A stretch of 41,178 nucleotides of DNA from Chlorobiaceae bacterium (GTDB lineage Bacteria; Bacteroidota; Chlorobiia; Chlorobiales; Chlorobiaceae), in NCBI GenBank assembly GCA_013334525.1, contig JAAXXK010000021.1, positions 1 through 41,178 of the forward strand, given 5' to 3'. Position 1 is the first letter of the stretch, and every line of letters begins with the position of its first letter. The notes under the pieces are model-generated. The model saw only the letters and a list, made by a program, of their open reading frames with translations, did no database searches and was not told where the DNA came from. Below, piece after piece: positions 28,040 to 35,836 of the stretch. Both the position numbers and the translations under genes were made by a program.

Positions 28040-28528
28040 TCAGTCCCTCAGCAGTTTTTGCAGCACAAACCGGTACATCAGCGCGCCCAGTAACATGCTC
28101 ATGATGGTTCCCAGGATGACTATTTCCAGCAGTCTGACATAGAGGGGAAGCGAGAGCGGATTGTTGAGCAATGCCGTCAGCAGATTTCCAGATACAAGGG
28201 CGGTTATGCCGGCGCCGTAGTACATCCGCCTTTTCTTGACCGAAGTGGCGTGACTCTCCTCGGGCACATGAAAGAACCCTGCGACGAAACCTTCGACCGT
28301 GCCGATCAGGGCCGACATACCGATGTTGCCTGAAAGCAGGCCCATGACAAGGCCTGAAACGAAACCATAGGTGGTTCCGGTCCTCTGGCCGATCGACATC
28401 GAAATAAAGGCGATGAATACGACCAGGATGTCAGCGGACGCATGCAGGATTACCAGCCTGGAGATGAAGAAGTGCTGCACCAGGACCAGGATGAACATTG
28501 CAGCCGTATATATGGAATATTTTTTCAA
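28040..28528 (-). CDS. mreD: rod-shape-determining protein MreD
   Basis: A 162-residue membrane protein with about five hydrophobic helices and the pattern SADILVVFIAFISMSIGQRTG, GFVSGLVMGLL, typical of MreD. It acts in the membrane with MreC and PBP2 during cylindrical wall growth. It lies 56 bases after mreC and 4 bases before mrdA. Confidence 0.9.
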   Translation of the reverse strand: MKKYSIYTAAMFILVLVQHFFISRLVILHASADILVVFIAFISMSIGQRTGTTYGFVSGLVMGLLSGNIGMSALIGTVEGFVAGFFHVPEESHATSVKKRRMYYGAGITALVSGNLLTALLNNPLSLPLYVRLLEIVILGTIMSMLLGALMYRFVLQKLLRD

Positions 28529-28584
28529 TACCGAATCTTGTTAGACGTTTGATCCCTGTGAAGCCGTGGTTCCGGCAGCACCGC

Positions 28585-29424
28585 TCACGGTGCCTTGTGC
28601 CCGGTCTCTCCACCCATGATTTCGATTTTTTCCCTCGACGGTTTTGCCGGCGAAACGATCACGTAGGACAATGAGGAGAAATCGACCGCCAGCCGGATGT
28701 CGATGTTGCAGAAAAGCTTGTCTTTCGATATGCGTACCACCCTGCCGATCGGGATGCCCCTTATGGCGAAGGTGCTGTAATCGGAGGTGGTGACCTGTTC
28801 GCCCACCTTCAGGCTGCTGCTGACCGGAACATGCTCCATATGCGCAATGCGTTCGTCACCGTTCTGCCATGAGAGCAGGCCGAGCGTGCGGCTGCTGTCT
28901 GACACTACGCTGACCATGAAATCATTGTTGATCAGCGGAAGGATTCTTGCATAGTTCCGGGAAACATCCGTTACCCTGCCGACCAGACCGTCCGGAGTGA
29001 GCACGGTCATGTCCCTGGTGATTCCCTGGCTGGAGCCGGCATCGATGACGAGCATGTTGTCGGTTGCGCTGAACCTTCGGTCGACGACGCGGGCAATCCT
29101 GAACTGCCTGGCCCATGCAGGAGCACCGGCAGATGCGGCCTGTATCGATCTGGCATCGCCAAGCACCTGCTGCTGGTGCATCAGCTGTGAGAAGAGGCGC
29201 GCATTCTGGAGGAGGAGCTGTTCGTTTTCCTGCCGTAGGCTGATGATTCCGGTGAAACTGGAGATCTGCTCTGCGATGGATGCGTTCATGGACAGACCGC
29301 GCTCCTTTATGGCATCGAGCGTCTCCTTTCGCTGGAGCTGCATGAGCATGATGGAGATGCCGCAATACAGCAGAAAATAGAGGTAAGCGGTATACTTTGC
29401 GATACGCCTGAATAAACTGAGCAC
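28585..29424 (-). CDS. mreC: rod-shape-determining protein MreC
   Basis: A 279-residue protein with one N-terminal membrane helix (about 13-28), a coiled coil (SLRQENEQLLLQNARLFSQL) and the periplasmic two-barrel domain (MLVIDAGSSQGITRDMTVLT, GLVGRVTDVSRNYARI, FAIRGIPIGRVVRI) of MreC. It scaffolds the elongation complex. First gene of the run mreC-mreD-mrdA-FAD oxidase-smpB. mreB is not directly upstream; the next gene is divergent. Confidence 0.94.
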   Translation of the reverse strand: MLSLFRRIAKYTAYLYFLLYCGISIMLMQLQRKETLDAIKERGLSMNASIAEQISSFTGIISLRQENEQLLLQNARLFSQLMHQQQVLGDARSIQAASAGAPAWARQFRIARVVDRRFSATDNMLVIDAGSSQGITRDMTVLTPDGLVGRVTDVSRNYARILPLINNDFMVSVVSDSSRTLGLLSWQNGDERIAHMEHVPVSSSLKVGEQVTTSDYSTFAIRGIPIGRVVRISKDKLFCNIDIRLAVDFSSLSYVIVSPAKPSREKIEIMGGETGHKAP

Positions 29425-29478
29425 GTCCGATGCCTTCTTGTTAACACATTAAGCCGATTTCAGGTCTTTGGAATTCTC

Positions 29479-29495
29479 GGCGGTCGGGAACCGCC
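29479..29495. repeat. GGCGGT hairpin, REP-like
   Basis: Six-base arms GGCGGT/ACCGCC around CGGGA; same arms and a similar right flank as the palindrome at 12664-12681. It lies in the divergent gap between mreC and the GroES-like gene. Confidence 0.5.
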
Positions 29496-29540
29496 AATTT
29501 GCCTGAAGCGTTATTTTTGTTTACTATTTCACCTCAGGAT

Positions 29541-29963
29541 ATGGCACGGCAATTACCGCAAGCTGAAGATAAAATGTCACGAACCGTAAATATAACAGAT
29601 AAATTCATTGTTGTAGGCGATAGAGTGCTGATCAAGCCGAAATCCCTCGACGAACGGACCAAGTCCGGAATCTATCTGCCTCCAGGCTTGCAGGAAAAGG
29701 CCAAAATACAGACCGGATACATCATCAAGACTGGCCCCGGTTACCCGATCGGCCCGCCATCCGAATCCGACGAACCCTGGAAGGAGGGGAGTGCAGGGCC
29801 ACAGTACATTCCATTGCAGGCCAGGATCGGTGACCTTGCCATTTTCATCCAGAACAGCGCCTATGAGATCGAGTACGAGGAGGAGCGCTACCTGATCGTA
29901 CCCAACTCGGCGATTCTGCTCCTGATCAGGGAAGATGATGACCTGGAAGAGTACCTGAGATAA
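29541..29963 (+). CDS. GroES-like (Cpn10 family) protein with insertion
   Basis: A 140-residue Cpn10-fold protein. The start GDRVLIKPKSLDERTKSG-IYLPPG corresponds to the first strand of GroES and the end LIVPNSAILLLIRED to its last strand. In place of the classic mobile loop and roof it has a longer segment (KTGPGYPIGPPSESDEPWKE...YIPLQA). No groEL is adjacent. Homologous extended forms are common in Bacteroidota/Chlorobiota, in my recollection. I chose ATG at 29541; the next ATG at 29574 (MSRTVNI) is also plausible, and neither has a well-placed ribosome site. Whether it works with GroEL is unknown. Confidence 0.75.
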   Translation: MARQLPQAEDKMSRTVNITDKFIVVGDRVLIKPKSLDERTKSGIYLPPGLQEKAKIQTGYIIKTGPGYPIGPPSESDEPWKEGSAGPQYIPLQARIGDLAIFIQNSAYEIEYEEERYLIVPNSAILLLIREDDDLEEYLR

Positions 29964-30009
29964 CGTGCCCGGGAACGCCCTTTTTACAGGTGCTTCCATC
30001 CATTGACAT

Positions 30010-30038
30010 ACTCCTCCTTGATCGGCGAGGAGTTTTTT
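30010..30038 (+). terminator. rho-independent terminator after the GroES-like gene
   Basis: Stem ACTCCTC (30010-30016) with GAGGAGT (30027-30033), ten-base loop, followed by six T. It supports nadA having its own start downstream at 30069 and its own promoter or partial read-through. Confidence 0.8.
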
Positions 30039-30068
30039 GTGTCCATTATTTATTTTATCCGTTTCCAT

Positions 30069-31037
30069 ATGACCACACCATACGATATCCAGGCAGAGGT
30101 CGCCAGCCTCTCGACAGAAGAGCTGCTCTCTAGGGTCCAGGTCCTGAAAAAAGAGATGAACGCCCTCATCCTGGCCCACTACTACACGCTGCCCGAAATC
30201 CAGCAGGTGGCCGACATCGTAGGCGACAGCCTTGCCCTTGCAAGGGCCGCCGAGAAGAACTCCGCCGACGTGATCGTCTTCGCGGGCGTCTACTTCATGG
30301 CCGAAACTGCCAAGATCATCAACCCCGGCAAACTGGTGCTGATGCCCGATCCAGGTGCAGGATGCCCACTTGCCGACAGTTGCCCCGAAGATGAGTTCCG
30401 GGCCTTCAGGGCAGAGCACCCCGATGCCATCGCCATCACCTACATCAACTCGACTGCGGCCATCAAGGCGCTTTCCGACATCACCTGCACATCGTCGAAC
30501 GCAGAGCATATCATCCGGCAGATTCCCCCGGAGCAGAAGATCATTTTCGGCCCGGACCGCAACCTCGGCGGCTGGCTGATGAAAAAGCTCAACCGGGAAA
30601 TGCTTCTCTGGCAGGGGTTCTGTTACGTCCATGACGCCTTTTCCGAGGTCTACATGATCCAGGCGAGCGCCATGTATCCCAGTGCGGAGCTGATCGCCCA
30701 TCCCGAGTGCCGCGAGGAGGTGCTCCGCCACGCATCGTTCGTCGGTTCCACCGCGGCGCTGCTCGACTACACCGTCAAGAGCCCGTCGAAAAGCTTCATC
30801 GTTGCCACCGAACCCGGCATCCTCTACGAAATGGAGCGCCGCTCGCCCGGCAAGCTTTTCATTCCTGCACCGAAAGACCCGGCCAACCCGCGTAGCGTAT
30901 GCAAGCAGATGAAGCAGAACTCCCTCGACAAGCTCTACCTCGCCATGCTGAACCGCTCCCCGGAGATCACCGTCGACGCCAATCTGCGCGAAGAGGCGCT
31001 GAAGCCCATCAGGCGAATGCTCGAAATGTCGGCGTAG
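30069..31037 (+). CDS. nadA: quinolinate synthase
   Basis: A 322-residue iron-sulfur enzyme that condenses iminoaspartate (from NadB) with dihydroxyacetone phosphate to make quinolinate for NAD. The likely [4Fe-4S] ligands are C99 (PGAGCPLAD), C185 (WQGFCYVH) and C278 (SVCKQMKQN). The HYYTLPEIQQVADIVGDS segment is a family mark. The frame opens at 30003, but those codons form the upstream terminator; the ATG at 30069 (MTTPYDIQ) is the natural start. nadB is about 8 kb away on the other strand. Confidence 0.95.
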   Translation: MTTPYDIQAEVASLSTEELLSRVQVLKKEMNALILAHYYTLPEIQQVADIVGDSLALARAAEKNSADVIVFAGVYFMAETAKIINPGKLVLMPDPGAGCPLADSCPEDEFRAFRAEHPDAIAITYINSTAAIKALSDITCTSSNAEHIIRQIPPEQKIIFGPDRNLGGWLMKKLNREMLLWQGFCYVHDAFSEVYMIQASAMYPSAELIAHPECREEVLRHASFVGSTAALLDYTVKSPSKSFIVATEPGILYEMERRSPGKLFIPAPKDPANPRSVCKQMKQNSLDKLYLAMLNRSPEITVDANLREEALKPIRRMLEMSA

Positions 31038-31450
31038 GCTGATTGATCACAACCTGTTGCACGATATTGCCGGCAACCTCAGCTCTCCATCATATCGGGA
31101 TCGAAATTATAAAGTGGTCGACCGCAAGGCTCGCCCCGACGGGGATGGTTGACAAATCTTTTGAGACATCTCATAGCTTATCCCAATAAATAATTCGGAC
31201 TTCAGTCCAGGTTATTGGCATAAAAGATCCCGGATTTTCGTCGTATGGGAATACGGAAGAGATTGGGCTGATACCCTCCTGAATATGAGAGGTTGAAACC
31301 CTTATGTCCCTTGGGTCCTTTATGTCCTTTTGGTCCCTTTTCTCCTTTTTCGGTCCCTGCAATTTGCCTCGACGGGAAACCCCTTTTTTTCTCTTGCCCG
31401 TAATGTGTGTACCTTTAGGGCAGATTACATAATGACCTAAAGGGAGATGT
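31038..31450 (+). other. 413-bp intergenic region with degenerate repeat
   Basis: No convincing gene. It contains, near 31300-31366, a run of imperfect 9-11-base units of the form GTCCCTT/GTCCTTTAT/GTCCTTTTG, one stretch of which (31315-31335) matches positions 1-21 of the window at 20 of 21 bases. The region must also hold the promoter of the gene at 31451. Confidence 0.5.
31300..31366. repeat. degenerate GTCCTTT repeat
   Basis: Imperfect tandem units built on GTCCYTT. 31315-31335 matches 1-21 with one mismatch and both copies are followed by a CCCTTTTC-type stretch and GCAATTT. Confidence 0.6.
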
Positions 31451-32170
31451 ATGCTTTTCAGGATATTCAGGATTGCCACCGTCGCAACGGCACTTGCCAT
31501 CCAGTCGTTCCAGCCCGAAGCGCTTGCCTGGTTCGACAACACCCATCTCGCCATCGCCGAGGCGGCCGGTTTCGAACTCTGGTACAGCGCCGCAGCTCCA
31601 GACGTCGCCAAGTCGAAGAGCGCCTTCAACGCGATCGAGACCCCCAACCACTATTTCAACAACATCGACAACCGCGAGGTCGATGAGGCGATGGTCATGG
31701 GACAGGTGGCGCGTTACGACGTGCCGGGGGATCGTGAAGGCCACCTCTACGGCGCCATCATCGGAGCGGTGAGGGAGTACCGCATCGTGAAGGCTTCGGG
31801 CAAATTCGCACTCTACCCGCTGGTCTTCTGCGCCCATTACGTCGGCGATCTCTCAATGCCGCTGCACAATATGGCCCACGACGATTTCAACAAGGCTCAC
31901 CACAGCTTCAACGATGGCGTGATCGACAAAATAGTCAGGAATAATATCGCCCTGATCAAAAAGAATATGAGCGTGATTGTCGTCAATAATGAATCCGACC
32001 TTGCCCGGGAGATTGCGCTTGTCGCCGAATCTGCCAGAAAGCTCGGCATGGCAATGAGAAAAGAGAACCGGGACATGACGCCCGACGAGGCATGGATGCA
32101 GGTGAGCCGAAGCGCTTCGCTGCTCAGTGCCGCGCTGGCCTATGCGAAGCGGGAGCCTTTCGCCAACTGA
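31451..32170 (+). CDS. secreted zinc phospholipase C/P1 nuclease-like protein
   Basis: A 239-residue secreted protein. The signal peptide is predicted to be cut after PEALA, leaving tryptophan W27 as the first mature residue; in the zinc-dependent phospholipase C and S1/P1 nuclease superfamily the mature N-terminal Trp is itself a zinc ligand. Further ligands are suggested by DNTHLAIAE, the family motif HYVGDLSMPLHN and KAHHSFND. The substrate (lipid head groups, nucleic acid or other phosphodiesters) cannot be told. Ends 35 bases before the pentapeptide protein gene, so the two may be co-transcribed. Confidence 0.8.
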   Translation: MLFRIFRIATVATALAIQSFQPEALAWFDNTHLAIAEAAGFELWYSAAAPDVAKSKSAFNAIETPNHYFNNIDNREVDEAMVMGQVARYDVPGDREGHLYGAIIGAVREYRIVKASGKFALYPLVFCAHYVGDLSMPLHNMAHDDFNKAHHSFNDGVIDKIVRNNIALIKKNMSVIVVNNESDLAREIALVAESARKLGMAMRKENRDMTPDEAWMQVSRSASLLSAALAYAKREPFAN

Positions 32171-32205
32171 GCGGGCCCGGCAGTAATTACAGACATTTAA
32201 ATACT

Positions 32206-33273
32206 ATGGCGAACATCGAACAAATCGAACGAATAAAACAGGGCCCGGAAGCCTGGAACCTCTGGCGTAAGGCCAACGAAGGGCTTCGGCCCGATCTGCG
32301 CAACGCCGTGCTGAAAGAGGCGGAGCTTCAGGGCTTCGACCTCTCCGACGCCAACTTCAACGGCGCGATCCTGGTCAGGGCAAACCTTTCGGGAGCCGAC
32401 CTGAGCGGAGCCGACCTTCGGAGGGCCGACCTTTCGGGAGCCAGCCTCGACGACGTCAACCTGAGCCGGAGCACTATCGATATCGAAACCAGGTACAACG
32501 GCATTACAGGCTGCGATATCGGCGTCAACGGCTTTTACTCACTCTCGACCGATTCTGCGGCCCTGATGCGGCTCGATCCGCCCGGCAACTCGATGCAGGG
32601 CTCCAGCGCCGAAGCCGTTCTCGAGAGCCTGAGGCAAGCCCGAAAGCTGCACACCTTCTCGGTCATGCTCGGCGGCATTGCCCTGCTGTTCATGATCATC
32701 AAACCGAAAACGATCTCCCTGCCCTACCTCGCCGGCTCGTTCAAGTTCGACGACATCAGCTATGCCTTCCTGGCCACCATCCTCTCCACGGCACTGCTGA
32801 GCCAGGTCGCCTCGTTCATCGATTCAGCCATCCAGGGTGCGCACTACCTGAACGACCGGCGTTCAGCCATGCTGGTCGGCCATTTTCCCTGGGTGCTCTC
32901 AAAGTTTGAAAGCGAGCCGAAAAACCGGCGTCGTTCCAGGATCATGCGCATGTTCCTCGTCTATCATCCGGTCATCTACCTCTACTTCTTCGTCAAGTGG
33001 GATTCGCTTCTCGTCGGCGACTGGGAGGGGGTGGTGCTCCACTACCAGGGATTGCCTGTTGTCCTCGGGGAGTACCTGCTGCCGGTTATTTTTGTCGTCC
33101 TCATGATGCTCTGCCGGCATATTTTCATGCAGGCGGAGAGGTTCCAGAAGCCGATTCTCTTCGATTCAGAGACGGAGCGGCTCCGCCGCAGCGACATGGA
33201 GCGTCTTGCTGAAGCCGTCGAAAAGCAGTCTGTTGAAATCGGTAAACTAATCGATCAGAAGCGAAGCAGTTGA
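32206..33273 (+). CDS. pentapeptide-repeat membrane protein
   Basis: A 355-residue protein. Residues about 42-85 form pentapeptide repeats (LSDANFNGAILVRANLSGAD, then LSGADLRRADLSGASLDDVN), a right-handed beta-helix. The remainder has about four hydrophobic segments (near 150-165, 185-205, 255-270 and 285-305) and a charged cytoplasmic C-terminal tail. The frame opens at 32092 but overlaps the previous gene; the ATG at 32206 (MANIEQIER) is preferred. The stop TGA (33271-33273) is supplied by the first unit of the following heptamer array. Function unknown. Confidence 0.8.
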   Translation: MANIEQIERIKQGPEAWNLWRKANEGLRPDLRNAVLKEAELQGFDLSDANFNGAILVRANLSGADLSGADLRRADLSGASLDDVNLSRSTIDIETRYNGITGCDIGVNGFYSLSTDSAALMRLDPPGNSMQGSSAEAVLESLRQARKLHTFSVMLGGIALLFMIIKPKTISLPYLAGSFKFDDISYAFLATILSTALLSQVASFIDSAIQGAHYLNDRRSAMLVGHFPWVLSKFESEPKNRRRSRIMRMFLVYHPVIYLYFFVKWDSLLVGDWEGVVLHYQGLPVVLGEYLLPVIFVVLMMLCRHIFMQAERFQKPILFDSETERLRRSDMERLAEAVEKQSVEIGKLIDQKRSS

Positions 33274-33387
33274 TAGTTGATAGTTGATAGTTGATAGTTG
33301 ATAGTTGATAGTTGATAGTTGATAGTTGATAGTTGATAGTTGATAGTTGATAGTTGATAGTTGATAGTGGATAGTGGATAGTTGGTT
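33269..33387. repeat. heptanucleotide tandem array (GTTGATA)n
   Basis: Fourteen perfect GTTGATA units (33269-33366), then two GTGGATA units and one GTTGGTT-like unit. On the other strand the unit reads TATCAAC. It begins inside the last codons of the pentapeptide protein gene and fills the gap between that gene and the convergent ABC ATPase gene. Such short heptamer arrays are familiar from cyanobacteria as STRR sequences; here the copy number is probably variable. Confidence 0.95.
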
Positions 33388-33423
33388 GTTGAGGGGGTGG
33401 GGCAGATGTTGGCGCGCTCATTG

Positions 33424-34167
33424 TCAGTTCAGGCCGGAGCGGTGGAGGAACTCGCGGGTGCGTGGGTCACTCGGGTTTTCGAGCAGCTCTTTCGTGTCGT
33501 TCATCTCGATGATCTCGGAGCGGCCCATGAAGGCGAGCTGATCGGCGAATCCGCTCAGGAAGCGCACGGAGTGTGAGACGATGACCACGGTGTGCCCGGT
33601 TGCGGCAAACTCCTTCAGGAGGTGGCGCACATCGTCGCTCCTCATGGGGTCGAGGGCGCTGGTCGGCTCGTCGAGCAGGAGCACTTCAGGGTTCATGGCG
33701 AGGGCCCGCAGGATGGCGACCCGCTGCTGCTCGCCTCCCGAAAGCTCTTCAGGGAACTTGTTCCGGTGCTGGTCGATGCCGAGCTTTTCGAGTAGCGCGC
33801 GGGCTTCGCGTTCGGCTTCGGCTTTGGGCGTGCCGTTGACCTGCACAGGTGCTTCGGTGATATTGCCGAGCACGGTCAGGTGGGGGAAGAGGTGCAGGTG
33901 CTGGAACACGATACCCGACTTTTTCCTGAACATCCAGAGCGTTTCGGAGCGGGCTTCGCTCTGTTCCGCCCGGAGGGTACGGTCACCCACGGTAATGCTC
34001 CCTTTTTCGAAGGGCAACAGGCCGCACAGGCACATGAGCAAGGTCGTCTTGCCGTTGCCCGAAGGCCCGATCACCCCGAGTATCCTGCCGGGGGCAAGCT
34101 CAAGGTTGACGTTGTTGAGGAGCGTCGTGCTCTCTATCGTTTTGGTCAGACCCTTTATGGTGATCAT
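33424..34167 (-). CDS. polar amino acid ABC transporter ATPase
   Basis: A 247-residue ABC ATPase of the GlnQ/HisP type. Walker A GPSGNGKT (34-41), Q-loop VFQHLHLFPH, signature LSGGEQQR, Walker B VLLLDEPTSALDP and H-loop VSHS are all intact. The frame continues far upstream, but that part is the other reading of the permease gene; the start ATG at 34165-34167 overlaps the permease stop by four bases (ATGA), a classic coupled arrangement. With the fused binding protein-permease upstream it makes a complete importer. Confidence 0.94.
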   Translation of the reverse strand: MITIKGLTKTIESTTLLNNVNLELAPGRILGVIGPSGNGKTTLLMCLCGLLPFEKGSITVGDRTLRAEQSEARSETLWMFRKKSGIVFQHLHLFPHLTVLGNITEAPVQVNGTPKAEAEREARALLEKLGIDQHRNKFPEELSGGEQQRVAILRALAMNPEVLLLDEPTSALDPMRSDDVRHLLKEFAATGHTVVIVSHSVRFLSGFADQLAFMGRSEIIEMNDTKELLENPSDPRTREFLHRSGLN

Positions 34168-35756
34168 TTGTCGGCTCCTGAAGAGATGATGCCGGTCGAT
34201 TTCCTCTGAAGCTTTCGCTCCAGCCTGTGGGCGTAGTGCGCAAGCGGCAGGCTCATGGCCAGGTAGTAGCAGCAGACGACGAGGCCGATGCCGAGATAGC
34301 TCTGCGTGGCGTTGGCCAGCTCCCGGTATGCGGTGGCCAGTTCCCATACGGCGATGGCGAACGCGGTCGAGGTGTCCTTGAAGAGCGCCACGAAGTCGTT
34401 GGTCATGGGCGGCAGGGCGACCCTGAAAGCCTGGGGGAAGATGATGCGCCTGAACGCCTGCACCGGGCGCATGCCGAGCGAATAGGCGACGTGCCACTGC
34501 CTTGCCGGCACCGACTGGAACGCGGTGCGGTATATCTGTGATTCGTAGGCCGCGTAGTTCAGCCCGAGCCCGATAACGGCCGTCAGCCATCCCGGCAGCG
34601 TGAGGCCGATGACCGGAAGGCCGAAGTAGAGGAACAGCAGCTGGACCAGTACCGGGGTGCCCCTGAAAAATTCTATATATACGGTGCACAACGCGCTGAT
34701 GATCTTGCCGCCGTTGGACTGGCCGAGCGCAAGCGGAACGCCGAGCACGACGGCTATGGCCATGGCCCCGAAGGCGATGAGGATGGTGACGAGGGCCGCC
34801 TTGCTGAGCTTGATGAGCCCTTCGCTCCAGTTGAGGGTCGTGCCGGTAACCTTGATCTCCGCCGGTTTGCTGGTGCGCAAGCTCAGCTGTTCGTCGTTCC
34901 AGAGCTGCCATTTCCTGAAGATCTTTTCAGTCGTCCCATGGTCGGCGAGTGAATCGATGGCCGTGTTGACTTTGGCCAGGAGCTCTTTGTCCGCTTTCCT
35001 GATCCCGACCACGTAAGCTCCGGTATGGAAGGCCTCCCCGACGGGCTTGAGCTTCGGGTTCTGCCGCGCGTAGAACATCTCACCGGCCACATCCATCAGC
35101 ACTGCGTCCACCCGGCCGAGTTCGAGGTCCTGGTAGGCGCCGACTGGGTCCTGATACCCGACCGACTTGTACCCTTCGCTTTCGAGCAGGCGCGATGCTG
35201 CGCAGTTGACCAGGGTTCCTACCGGAATGCCCAGCTTTTTGCAATCTTCGAGGGACTTGATGCGCGGGTCCGATCTCCTTGTGGTGACTTGCAGCCTGAA
35301 GAGGTAGTATGGCTTGCTGAAGAGCACCTCCCGGGCGCGGTCTTCCGTCGGTTCGAAACCGTCGATGATGACTTCGAACTCCTTTCGTTGCAGGGAAGCG
35401 ACAATGCTCTCCCAGTCGGTCGGTACGAATTTTGCCTCCATGCCCATCTGCTGGGCGAGCGCTTCGGCGAATTCGTAATCGAATCCGGTATATGATTGAG
35501 GATTGGCAGGATCGGCGAAAACGTAGGGTGCGCCGCCGCTTGGGTCGCCGCCCCAGCGCAACACGGGCCGGGCGACTGCTGACAGTGAGTTGATCACCAG
35601 CAGCGAACAGATCAGGAGCAGTTTTTTCGTCGGAGGAGGGGATTTACTATTGACGGAATCTTCGATCGGCGAATTACTGATAATAAAAAAATATACAGCG
35701 TTTTTACAACCAAATAATTGCCCGCGTACCATACATTTTACTGTGGGGTATTTCAT
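34164..35756 (-). CDS. fused amino acid-binding protein and ABC permease
   Basis: A 530-residue fusion. After a basic N-terminus and a signal/anchor helix (KKLLLICSLLVINSLSAVA, about residues 44-62), residues about 65-300 are a family 3 solute-binding domain (YTGFDYEFAEALAQQMG, FEVIIDGFEPTEDRAREV). Residues about 310-515 are a HisM/GlnP-type permease with the ATPase contact loop (SVPARQWHVAYSLGMRP). It imports a polar amino acid or similar compound with the ATPase encoded just downstream. The first 40 residues are not typical of a signal peptide, so the true start may lie further in; ATG codons are at 35754-35756 and 35730-35732. Confidence 0.9.
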   Translation of the reverse strand: MKYPTVKCMVRGQLFGCKNAVYFFIISNSPIEDSVNSKSPPPTKKLLLICSLLVINSLSAVARPVLRWGGDPSGGAPYVFADPANPQSYTGFDYEFAEALAQQMGMEAKFVPTDWESIVASLQRKEFEVIIDGFEPTEDRAREVLFSKPYYLFRLQVTTRRSDPRIKSLEDCKKLGIPVGTLVNCAASRLLESEGYKSVGYQDPVGAYQDLELGRVDAVLMDVAGEMFYARQNPKLKPVGEAFHTGAYVVGIRKADKELLAKVNTAIDSLADHGTTEKIFRKWQLWNDEQLSLRTSKPAEIKVTGTTLNWSEGLIKLSKAALVTILIAFGAMAIAVVLGVPLALGQSNGGKIISALCTVYIEFFRGTPVLVQLLFLYFGLPVIGLTLPGWLTAVIGLGLNYAAYESQIYRTAFQSVPARQWHVAYSLGMRPVQAFRRIIFPQAFRVALPPMTNDFVALFKDTSTAFAIAVWELATAYRELANATQSYLGIGLVVCCYYLAMSLPLAHYAHRLERKLQRKSTGIISSGADK

Positions 35757-35836
35757 TCAGCATTTCACCTGCCGGCCGGGATTTGTCAACGCTCTCCGGA
35801 CATGGTCGCATCAAATAACCAAACGGAGTCAGTTTC

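Noticed and set aside
26638-28104. 488-codon plus-strand frame across mrdA
   Set aside because: Antisense shadow of a PBP2 gene with intact active-site motifs.
30003-30068. N-terminal extension of NadA
   Set aside because: Codes through a rho-independent terminator; the family start is at 30069.
31171-31647. 158-codon minus-strand frame with KRDQKDIKDPRD repeats
   Set aside because: Product of the degenerate GTCCTTT repeat plus antisense of the gene at 31451.
33269-33387. CRISPR array
   Set aside because: The units are 7 bases with no spacers and there are no cas genes.
33125-33421. Minus-strand frame encoding repeated STINYQL
   Set aside because: Translation of the TATCAAC heptamer array and the antisense of a real gene; not a repeat protein.
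34168-34911. Upstream part of the frame containing the ABC ATPase
   Set aside because: Out-of-frame reading of the permease gene; the ATPase starts at 34167 with an ATGA overlap.
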